This document shows, piece after piece, positions 13,501 through 20,796 of a stretch of DNA of 64,000 nt. Source of the stretch: Manduca sexta (Eukaryota > Arthropoda > Insecta > Lepidoptera > Sphingidae); contig NC_051134.1 in NCBI RefSeq assembly GCF_014839805.1, positions 5,239,170 through 5,303,169 of the forward strand, in the 5' to 3' direction. The position numbers and the translations under genes were made by a program. The notes beneath the pieces were generated by a model. That model was not told the origin of the DNA, searched no databases, and was given only the letters and a program-made list of their open reading frames with translations. How positions within the stretch are numbered: position 1 is the first letter of the stretch; each line of letters begins with the position of its first letter.

Positions 13501-16172
13501 TCACATATTCACGCCTTTAACCCCGTTAAGCTCAAATGTACCTAGTGGACCTATTTACAATTCTGTCAGCTTAAGTCTACCTCAGAACATGATAAACGGC
13601 GTTCCTATCCATTCATCCGAAGCAATAGTATTAATCAAATTAAACGTTATTAAAAGCTTTCATTAAAAAAATATTTTATAGGAATGAAGACGCTTTCATT
13701 CTCTTGTATAATACAAAAGTAACTTACAGATCTAACAGCTTCGTAGGCGGAGTACCTGGCGAAACCGGATACAACCCACTCGTGCCTCCAGTTCTGTGGG
13801 TGTATGACGTAGCCGAACCACTGCCTCGCCAACGCTTCAGCAACTTTTACCAGGACTGTCTTTCTTTGCTTTACGGAAGCCACATTCTCCATTAAGATGT
13901 AAGGCTCCCTAAAATTATTAACCGAATTAAATCTTGTGTAAACATTATTAATTATTATGACCTTAGAGGGTTTTTTTGAATTACTTCAAGTTGATAAGGA
14001 TGATATAAGTTCTTTTAACCCAAAATTATAGGAAGAATACGTAGCTTGTTAAAGGAAAACTGGTTGAAGGAAAATCTAATCAGTATGTAATATCTGAGAA
14101 TGCATAGGGAGTGCGAGCAATTCTGAAATATTTCGATTCGCAAAAAAAAATATATGCTGAGTTGTCTACAAACTTTCAATTAGACACTAAACAAAAAAGA
14201 AATTGAATCTTACCATATCCCGATAGTAGAGAGAGTATTCCATTCTCTATCCACATCTGGCAGTGCAAGAAAATGTAGTCGAGTTTCTTGGTTCATGACG
14301 ATGTCGAAGAACTCCATATCAGTCCATGCATTAAAATACGCGAAGTAGGCATTAATAGCCAACGAGGATTGAGCGTCCTGGTTGGAGACACCAGGTCGGC
14401 CGACCAACAGGACGTTTGTGGTCGGGATGTTCAAGTTGATGAAATTGTGTGCGATCATTCCCCAGGTATGAACCGGGCCTAATAAAGTCCGGAATTGATT
14501 CCTGGAAATTATTTAGTTTTGTACCCTTAGATATTTATTATTAGTAATATTTGAAATAAATACCAAGATAAATTATTCAATGGTAACTAATAGATACTGC
14601 AGTTTCATAAAACAATGCATTCCAAATTGAAATATCTAATAAATCTAGTTGTAATGTGGAAAATAAACCATATAAAACTGAAAAGGCATTCAAATATTAA
14701 CTCACTCTCCAGCAACAGTATTACTATCATCCAGTATGGAATTCGTTATAATATTGTTGTAATCGACATCGATGAATGTAAAGGAGACTGTTGCCGCTTC
14801 TGTAGGGTCGTCCATGCAAGGGAATACGCGCCTGGCATTCGTCGGGTGGAGGTTCATTCCTATGTATGAGCTGAAAAAAAACCTCGCTATAAAATAATAA
14901 AGAAAAATAATTCTAGCCCTTTTGGAAACACAATGTTTGGTTGTGAAACGAAGCCGACTATTCCCTTGATTGAGACAGTAGTCGGTAGTCAGATATTAAA
15001 AAGTCACAAAGGGTACATTTCGGCAGAGTTGAAAAGCGTAGTTAAACATTCTTTTAAAACTGAAACTTTTTTAATATTCTTCCTTTTTTTCATTAACAGT
15101 GCAAGTGATCAATAACTTATATGCAATATTATATTTAGAGTAGATTTCTATTTTTATTGATTTAGTTAGAGATTAGCTGATATGCAATATTTGGCGTCAG
15201 CAACATGCATGCCACTGTAAACTTAAAAAAAATTTCATCCATAAATTCTTTTAGATTATACATTTGTGGCATGATCTCTTGTTTATATAAAAAAAAAAAC
15301 AATTTATATATTTCTTTTAAGTAAAATATAGTGAATTAAATTCTATTGTAAAGTATCTACTCATAATTCCAAATAAATGATTCGATTTGTTGTTCAACTA
15401 CTAGTCTGTAGACTAAGTTTAAATTTATATCATATTTTATTTTTTATTGCCTTAGCAGGCAAATGAGCAATCGGTCTGCCTGATGGTAAGCAGCACCTGC
15501 CGCCTATGGACTTAAGCAAAGCCAGAGGTACAGCCAAGCCGTTGCCTACCGATTTAATTCTATGATTATTATAAAAAATAATATTTACAGATCATGTCCT
15601 TCTCCAATGTAAAGGCCACGTCCCGTGTTGGATAATTCACCCGTGTACTCCACAATAACAATGTATGAGGTTGCATCCTGCGCCGGTTCAATTTCAAGTA
15701 TGCCATCATCTAAGTCAAAGTCTGCGTCTACTGCACTCGCTATAGTAAACACTCCAGTTTGCACAGAGTCTATCTCGACATCGTCGAAATGGAACACTAA
15801 ATTTTCACCTCTCGTTGCATCTGTTACTACCACATCGATTACAGCTCGACCGTGGAATTCCTCGTCATCGAATGTGATTGATACGACGTATTGTCGTACT
15901 TGCTGTCCAGGTCTTATGTTTCTTAATAGAGTGTTACGTGTTATGTTAAAAGACTTCGTGAAGTTTGATCTCTGCACAAGGGTCGCTTGCACATTTTCTT
16001 CGAGCACTTCTTCTGGTGTTTTCACTGTCAGCTCAATTGCGTTGGTAAATGCGGTTTCGGTAGTTATAATGGAATTCGCGGTTTGTGTGTCTATTGGGAG
16101 TGATTTTCCGAACACACTTAATGTAACTAAATAAAGCACGGCGCACTTCCATTTTAATATGTCCCAGACCAT
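1345..16172 (-). CDS. Catalytically degenerate aminopeptidase N-like protein (M1 pseudo-peptidase), 14 exons
   Basis: Coding exons in transcript order: 16172-15589, 14870-14706, 14501-14214, 13908-13728, 13295-13015, 11356-11182, 10509-10326, 9997-9894, 9318-9118, 8406-8216, 7332-7156, 2970-2827, 1955-1877, 1557-1345. All have AG acceptors and GT donors, and phases join to a 2967-nt frame (988 aa) without internal stops. I start at the ATG at 16170-16172; an in-frame GTG 12 nt upstream is not a credible start. Residues 1 to about 22 are a hydrophobic leader. The M1 fold is recognisable (NARRVFPCMDDP near 210, [12 protein letters not shown], cysteine pairs 761/768 and 799/835), and the last 20 residues are hydrophobic, like a GPI signal. 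The GAMEN, HEXXH, distal Glu and Tyr positions are all substituted, so peptidase activity is not expected. It is rich in Asp/Glu. A role as a surface binding protein is inference. The neighbour upstream is an intact APN paralogue on the same strand. Confidence 0.88.
2530..2722 (-). mobile_element. Repeat family C (LINE-like 3' end), partial
   Basis: Reverse complement of the block found at 19225-19560 and 48092-48395: a motif around GACATACT...CTCATGTCTCAGGATGGCGAG, then a GTTTCTACTG segment and a tail ending in AAAGCAATAAAAAA. The A-rich 3' end and 5' truncation suggest retroposition. It lies in the 4.5-kb intergenic/intronic stretch between gene 1 exons 12 and 13. Confidence 0.6.
3700..3945 (+). 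mobile_element. Repeat family D copy
   Basis: Shares an ordered set of blocks with copies at 6125-6480, 13384-13500, 28055-28262, 38272-38462 and 54030-54215: GCTGGTGGTAGGATATAT, a GCGGATAG-like block, CGTTCCGGGATC, GTTCCAACAGGCC and CTCTCGTCAGTCGAC. It is non-coding. The class is unknown; it is probably a non-autonomous element. Confidence 0.6.
4668..5009 (-). mobile_element. tRNA-derived SINE, family A
   Basis: A near full-length copy flanked by a perfect 10-bp target duplication TGATATGTAT (4658-4667 and 5010-5019). On the minus strand the 5' end has tRNA-like A-box (TAGCCTAGTTGG) and B-box (GGTTCAAATCCC) sequences. The body ends in CAGGGCTGATATTAT and a short AT-rich tail. Confidence 0.85.
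5077..5540 (-). mobile_element. Helitron-like 3' fragment interrupted by a SINE
   Basis: 5077-5234 and 5494-5540 form one element when the SINE between them is removed. It starts at a CTAGCTTT end, then GGGATAAAAGT, and the ACAGACAGACAG segment found in other copies. It resembles the copies at 40202-40848 and 61328-61505. Confidence 0.55.
5235..5493 (+). mobile_element. tRNA-derived SINE, family B, nested in a Helitron-like element
   Basis: Begins TGCCTCGGTGGCGTAG and has the tRNA B-box GGTTCGAATCCCGGG, then CCCGATATGGCGATAGGCTC and a 3' end near GGGGATAAATGCGTGATGTT. It is flanked by TAACAGAC at 5227-5234 and 5494-5501, the probable target duplication. Confidence 0.8.
5822..6071 (-). mobile_element. 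tRNA-derived SINE, family B
   Basis: Reverse-oriented copy: CATCACGCATTTCCC at the left, GGATTCGAACCC (B-box complement) at about 6002, and the A-box region ending CTACCGAGGCA. It lies only 330 bp from the opposite-oriented copy at 5235-5493, forming a potential inverted pair. Confidence 0.8.
6125..6480 (-). mobile_element. Repeat family D copy, composite
   Basis: Holds the family D blocks in reverse order: GAAGTGGGGTCCAACA, CAGTCGACACAGTTATGCC, GGAACCGGATAT, GTACGGTGGTCACTATCTGG, CCTATCACCAGC. A second, shorter piece with CTCTCGTCAGTCG precedes it. The segment between them contains a doubled GCTTATACGTT string. Confidence 0.55.
7700..7871 (-). mobile_element. Family A SINE, 3' part only, diverged
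   Basis: CACTGCTGAGCACGGGC, then a GAGAGGG block and a TCCTCACGATG block match the 3' half of family A in reverse. The tRNA-like half is missing and substitutions are many. Confidence 0.6.
7868..8133 (+). mobile_element. Helitron-like non-autonomous element
   Basis: Starts TCCTACTAATATAGTAAA and contains ACGGATTTGGATGAA. The 3' end is a hairpin, GCGGGCGAAGCCGCG, followed by AGCAAAAGGTAGT, a one-base variant of the CTAGT terminus seen in other copies. Hairpin plus CTAG just before the end is the Helitron pattern. Confidence 0.55.
11441..11620. mobile_element. MITE M2 with GGGCCTTATTCT inverted ends
   Basis: The left end GGGGCCTTATTCTCTAT matches the complement of the right end (AGGGTCCTTATTCTGTAT) at most positions. 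The 180-bp interior has no ORF. It sits in the intron between gene 1 exons 5 and 6, about 85 bp upstream of the acceptor of exon 6. Confidence 0.5.
12309..12647 (-). mobile_element. tRNA-derived SINE, family A, young copy
   Basis: Flanked by a perfect 12-bp duplication TATCTTACACAA (12297-12308 and 12648-12659). It is nearly identical to the copy at 4668-5009 over the 3' half. The simple tail is an AAT/ATT repeat next to the left duplication. Confidence 0.88.
13015..13295 (-). CDS. Gene 1 exon 5: fused exon, catalytic tyrosine replaced
   Basis: This 281-nt exon covers the region that the paralogue splits into two exons (33973-34126 and 31775-31856), so one intron is absent here. The paralogue has AVAYQKSG, with Tyr425 as the oxyanion-stabilising tyrosine of M1 peptidases. 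The matching stretch here is SVQRWKAP, placing Arg466 at the tyrosine position. An acidic run, EDDDHD, follows. Donor GTATGG and acceptor TTCCAG are both present. Confidence 0.75.
13384..13500 (-). mobile_element. Repeat family D fragment
   Basis: GGGGCCAAATAGAATGTCGA and GCCTGTTGGAACTGGATAT match the family D blocks in reverse. Located in gene 1 intron 4. Confidence 0.5.
13728..13908 (-). CDS. Gene 1 exon 4: former zinc-binding exon with all metal ligands lost
   Basis: This exon encodes residues 346-406 and corresponds to the HEXXH-X18-E exon of the paralogue at 34712-34895. The QWFG block downstream of the motif is preserved and anchors the alignment. The five HEXXH positions read E370-A-L-A-R374, and the position 19 residues further on, a zinc-binding Glu in active M1 enzymes, is S393 (WVVSGFA instead of WLNEGFA). 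Both histidines, the general-base Glu and the distal Glu are therefore replaced. The exon is flanked by a clean acceptor and a GTAAGT donor, and its phase matches the paralogue, so the loss comes from substitution and not from misassembly of exons. Confidence 0.85.
14214..14501 (-). CDS. Gene 1 exon 3: GAMEN exon lacking GAMEN
   Basis: This exon ends at the same phase as the paralogue exon 37877-38191, whose last codons carry GAMENWG. Here the matching segment reads LPDVDREWNTLSTIGIW, so the exopeptidase motif that holds the substrate amino terminus is gone whether one aligns from the shared Pro-Asp or from the splice site. The exon lies in the N-terminal beta-domain/catalytic-domain transition and is otherwise an open frame of 96 codons. 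Confidence 0.8.
15440..15550 (-). mobile_element. LINE-like 3' end fragment
   Basis: GGTCTGCCTGATGGTAAGCA followed by CACCTGCCGCCTATGG is a motif set also seen, in the other orientation, at about 63120-63230 (GACCACTTACCATCA). It lies right beside the donor of gene 1 exon 1 (15588). Confidence 0.45.
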
Positions 16173-16292
16173 TTTTCTAGGCACAAAATGGCCGGTGGTC
16201 CACTGTACACACGATGTCCGTTACATACGAACGCCACACGCTACTATTGCAGATATAGTTCGTTGAGGACTGCAAGAAATTTTAATCGTAAG

Positions 16293-16338
16293 AGATAATC
16301 TGAAATGTAGATAATGTCACTTGGGTTTAAAGAGATAA
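16293..16338. promoter_or_regulatory. Cluster of three GATA motifs upstream of gene 1
   Basis: AGATAA occurs at 16293-16298, 16309-16314 and 16333-16338, about 120-165 bp upstream of the gene 1 ATG. GATA factors are established regulators of insect midgut genes, so this fits a midgut promoter. A TATATC string on the minus strand at about 16252-16257 could be a TATA element. Alternatively, TTTCTTGCAG ending at 16270 could be an acceptor of a 5' UTR intron. The sequence does not decide between these. Confidence 0.35.
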
Positions 16339-16399
16339 ATGTAAAGATGGAAGTTATGAAACACATTTCAACCACTAGTTTTGATTAGTCACCGTGTAA

Positions 16400-18150
16400 G
16401 CACACTTTTGGGAATAAAAAGTTCAGACTGGTATCTTCATACTTACAGTGAGTACTTTGGAAGTTTTATACGATCCAATAATTGTATAACTTCTATTAAA
16501 TCAAATTGTAATGATGGAACATTGAATTTCAAATTAGGTCTCCTATGGTATGTAGTTTGTGTGGTCGCGGGTTAATTTTTCAAATATCTGAAGCATTGGG
16601 AGAATATTTATTAAAAAGGTAGTTAAATAATTATTATTTATTAAATTGCTTGTATGATTAATAAAACAGTTGTACATCGAAGTTATTAAAATAAAAATAT
16701 TATTGCAAGAGTTGTACAGACACATGGACATGTAAGTTTTTTAAGCTTAAGCCCGAACTACGGTTTTCCGCCCTCGAACACAGATCAAAAACACGCGAGC
16801 GGGACTATTAAGTTTTGCATGTTAGAAACTATATGCGGTTTCACGCACGCCAATGTGTAACAAATTTTTACACATTTTTACACAATTCAATACATCAAAT
16901 CAAAATTTTCTGATGAGTTGCATTGGCAATTTGGTTTTCAGAGATATTTCGATAAAAGAAATTTGTACCTAATTCATACTTTAGAAATAGACAACATCAA
17001 TGAACTCGCTTTCTAATACCTTTTAAGACTCAAAACAGAAATAAGATAAGAATTCGTTTCTTTCGTAATCTATCCGTGTTTTCATTATGTGTTTAATCTT
17101 TATTATTTGTTACTGTCTCAAATTTCGTCATTAAGTTCCTGACAGGGGATCCCCCGGGATAATTGATTTGTTTCGTTTATGACATCGATATTTTCCGTAT
17201 ATTATGTAATAGTATTACAAAGTCTCAATGTAAATTGAACTGTTTTTAAGTGAAAATTACCTTTCCATGTGCTTAGGTGAAAAATTACGAAGGCCTTATA
17301 AGCGAAAAGCTTTTTCCAAAGTGGCCAAAGAGGCTTCTAGTCCACGTAGAAGCTAGCCTGTATGGGAATTATCATCTAGGAAATGGAAATACAATTATGA
17401 TAAATGAAATTATATTTATCATTATTGTATTTAAAAGCTTGAAAATAAAGAATATGAAATTATATTTCGTAAATTGAAAAAATCGGTTGGGTGGCTATCC
17501 TGGTGGCTAATCCCGAACTAGCCGCACATCCAATGATGCGCTAGTATTATTCTAGAATTTCAATAAGTCGACATAATTTTAATCCTATATTGTACTTACC
17601 AGAAGATCTTATTAGTTTCTTTGACTAAGCTGAAGCATACGTTCACACTTTTACGTTCTGATATACATTTTGATGTACTAAGGACTGCTTCTCTCCAAAA
17701 TCAAATCTTAACTCACTAAACTAGCACTGACAGAATTATCATATGATGCAAATGCACTCAAATATTGCCACCCCCGTAAACATATACTATAGTTATGGTA
17801 TCAGGATTTGTTTGGCATTACATATATGTAGATAATAATTCGATTTGATAAGGATTAATGTGTTTTTTGAATTTGTGTTATCATAAAAATTACAAATATT
17901 ATTTTATTTATAAATGTAAGTTTGAGATCATGTTTTGATTTTTGCTAACTTAATATTAGTGAACCTGTGGATGAACTTGGATGAAAATAATTAGTATCGT
18001 GATGAACTAAGATTATTATAATTATTTCTCTCGAATATCCGTGGTAGACCATGTATTCCGGGAAAACACTTCCTCGCATGCTAAGTCATATACAAAGGAA
18101 TTTAGGAATATTGTAATCAGTATAATTTCTGAACAAAAGAATGAATCCTT
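16400..18150. other. Intergenic sequence between the two APN genes, no gene seen
   Basis: No exon-like ORF. A small GC-richer patch at 16740-16870 (CGAACACAG, ACACGCGAGCGGG) and another at 17290-17370 have no assignment. Confidence 0.4.
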
Positions 18151-18159
18151 ATCTCTGAT

Positions 18160-18413
18160 ACATAGCATGTACTACAACGGCGCCAGTACGTGGTGTGTGA
18201 GTATCCCTCACGAAAATAAGTACGTTTCATTTTAAGTAAATGGCGCCGGTGCGTGATACATTGTTTGCTACTCATTGTACTCTGCTCAGTTAATTTTAAG
18301 TGCCAAAAAGATGATGAAAAAAATATTTTTTCATCAGTTTTTAAATCCCCAAACGAAATGTTACAAAAAACGAAGCCATCTGGTGGCGAAACGGAGTTCG
18401 CCGGGTTTGCTAG
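18160..18413 (+). mobile_element. Helitron-like 3' end (hairpin plus CTAG)
   Basis: The stem GGCGAAACGGAGTTCGCC at about 18385-18402 is followed by GGGTTTG and CTAG at 18410-18413, then T. A 3' hairpin about ten bases before CTRR, next to T, is the Helitron terminus. The 5' limit is uncertain. Confidence 0.55.
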
Positions 18414-18622
18414 TTTATTATAAAACGAAATCCCCGCTACGTTTGTCAGTCTATTTGAATACTTTAAACTCAAAAAGTAATGAACCGATTTTGATCAAAT
18501 TTGGTATGGAGATAGTTTGAGAACATGGAAAGTACGTAGGCTATTTTTATTCCGAGAAAATATATAATGGGACTTTTATCCCTGAAAACCTCTTTCCCAC
18601 GGACGAAGCAACGAGTGTAAGT
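18414..18622 (+). mobile_element. Second Helitron-like fragment abutting the first
   Basis: Contains a GTCAGTCTATTTG block, then AACCGATTTTGATC, GGACTTTTATCCC and ACGGACGAAGCAACGAG, a decayed version of the GCGGGCGAAGCCGCG end seen at 8100. It begins exactly where the first element ends. Confidence 0.5.
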
Positions 18623-18734
18623 TAATTCTGAGTGACGAGCGTAGTACATACAATGTTATGTAGTGCTTTGTATTATTCTAAATTACAATAGTATTGCTAT
18701 TATTTACAGGCATTTAGTTTTGCTTTCATAGTCT

Positions 18735-19012
18735 AGTCGCAGCGTATATAGATTGTGGACTGAGAGGTCCTGAGTTCAATTTGCCGGTCGGGCAGACATT
18801 TATTAACACCAACTGAATTCTTTACACAGTGTTGATGACAGCCAAGTGAGCTAAGTAAGAGCTAAGTAAAATCCATTCTGAGATTCGAAAAATTTGGCTA
18901 TAGATATTGTTTCGCCCCGTATTTCATCATGGGACGAAATATACATGGCAGAGAGTGTGTGCATCTGTTACGCCTCTGCCTACCCTTTCGGGTATTAAAG
19001 GCATAGTGTGTG
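18735..19012 (+). mobile_element. Family B SINE, diverged
   Basis: The blocks CCTGAGTTCAATTTGCCGG, TTTCATCATGGGACG and CGCCTCTGCCTACCC are in family B order. The B-box is mutated. Confidence 0.6.
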
Positions 19013-19224
19013 ATGTTAGATACCTAATCTTAACAGATTACTCTTTTATCATGACAGTTGAACCTATCAATCAAAACATTTAACGACAATGGTTATACAA
19101 TTTCGCATTACTTGTTTAGAATTACACAACATAAAACGAAATGTGTTATAAATACCATGGATATGTGAGGCTCATACCAAAATCAGCGGGTGTACTTCTT
19201 ATATCTGCAACGGCTCGTAATTGG

Positions 19225-19560
19225 CTTTACTTAACTTTACTGGTGGTAGGTCTCTCATATTATGTCAGAGTCCGCCTGGGTAGGTACCACCGCAATGTCT
19301 ATTACTGCCGCCAAGCAGCAGTGTGTAGTCACTGTTGTGTTCCGGTTTGAACGACATTGTAGCCAGTGTAACTACTGGACATAATGTGACTTAATATCTC
19401 ACGTCTCAGGATGGCGACCGCAGTGGAATACCAAAGAATACTTTGTATTTCAAAGTGTTGAATGGTGTTTCTACTGTTTATGGGCGGTCGTATCAGGTCG
19501 TATCAGGCGAACGGCAAGTTCGTCTCGTAATTTAAAGCAATAAAAACTGTTGTGTTTAGG
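19225..19560 (+). mobile_element. Repeat family C, longest copy
   Basis: TGGTGGTAGGTCTCTCATAT, GTCCGCCTGGGTAGGTACC, the CAGCAGTGTGTAGTCACTG block and GGATGGCGACCGCAGTGG, ending GCAATAAAAACTG. An ORF reads through part of it but matches no known protein. The same order recurs at 48092-48395 and, reversed, at 21964-22256. Confidence 0.65.
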
Positions 19561-20459
19561 TCGTCCTATATTTGTGGGCTATTGATAGTTGTTAGCAGCC
19601 CAAAATAAAATAAAATATCTAATAATGTTGAATAGTCAAACCATATTTACACTTATCTATTCGTCATTTTAGGAGTAGAACAGTTATGGGACGGGAACGC
19701 TTTATTTGCTTCTGGAACATGTGTACGAAACACAACAGAAAATCTGCTAGTCAATTTGCTTTCTAAGTTAGACTATGCAAAATTTCTTTGAGAAATTTAT
19801 CTGCTTTTATAATTATCTACTTACATTTAGATAAAAGTTATCACGGATTAAATAATGACGGTGTACACCCGCCTAAATATTGTATATTCATCGTGTACTT
19901 TATATTATATTATATATTCGTGTATTTATATATGCACTCAAAAATAATGATAACATTTCGTGGTTAATACTCTCTCGAATCAACATAGATTATTAAGAGG
20001 ATAGTCAGCTGCGAAAATTTTGTTTTTATCACGAACTTAAAAGAAAAAGCGGTGGTTACGGTAAAACTTAACTGAAGACGATATATAATTGTTGCTGTTT
20101 TACTCTCTAAAGAAGGGAATGAACAACGCCTCATTAGAGTTTATTTGAGTTCATTTTGGCTTTACATAATTTTATTATGAGTTTTATATGTGGCTTGTAA
20201 TTTTACTTTAAGCTTCTTGATTTAAATACATTTAGTATGGAACTAAACGTTGTTACGATCGCAGCGACTATAACTAATCCTAGTATAGCCAGCCTCAGCG
20301 TTCAACATTACTTGTGTCCGAAACAAAAAGTTGTTTTAACTTTATTGGACATTCCGATAACTTCTTAAACAATTTCGCATGTAGATTAAGTATAAAAACA
20401 TTGCGCATAATCTTTAGTTCATATTAAATTAATCACACAACGAAAAATATTATAAATAT

Positions 20460-20465
20460 TTTATT
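20460..20465 (-). terminator. Poly(A) signal AATAAA of gene 2
   Basis: On the minus strand GTAAATAAAATA lies about 105 bases after the stop codon, in a very AT-rich 3' UTR holding several near-repeats of TTAAGTATAAAAATAT. It is the first good AATAAA downstream of the stop. Confidence 0.55.
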
Positions 20466-20568
20466 TACACAAATTAGTAGATTAAGTATAAAAAATATAA
20501 AATTAAGTATAAAAATATTTTATCGTAAAATTATTATAAAATAAATATAAAATTACAATAAGTAAATT

Positions 20569-20796
20569 CTAATGATTGAAAATAGCCACAAAGAGAGAGA
20601 TGAGAACAAGTAATCCAGCGGTTAAGGATTTGGCGCCACTGGGTGGCCCGTAATTCTCTTTCAGCCAATTTTCGACGATGCCTGCATTGCTATTGCTCCA
20701 AGCGATGGAGGCTGCGATATTCTCTCTAATAGCGGCGATGGACGCACGCTCTCCGGCTGAGAAGATGCTCTCGTGTCGCCTGACCAGCTCATCGAT
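20569..20796 (-). CDS. APN: Gene 2 last exon with GPI-type tail
   Basis: This exon encodes 75 residues plus TAG. It ends with [13 protein letters not shown] and a hydrophobic stretch finishing FVAIFNH. Small residues Ser-Gly-Ala before a spacer and a hydrophobic end are the expected GPI-attachment pattern. Confidence 0.92.
   Translation of the reverse strand: MDELVRRHESIFSAGERASIAAIRENIAASIAWSNSNAGIVENWLKENYGPPSGAKSLTAGLLVLISLFVAIFNH

Noticed and set aside
15625..16134. 169-codon plus-strand ORF
   Set aside because: It is the antisense shadow of gene 1 exon 1, which has signal peptide, phase and paralogue support.
16173..16184. A GTG start four codons upstream of the gene 1 ATG
   Set aside because: Nuclear genes of insects rarely start at GTG. 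The ATG at 16170-16172 gives a normal signal peptide.
18117..18473. 118-codon minus-strand ORF
   Set aside because: It crosses the join of two Helitron-like elements and has no homologous feel or splice context.
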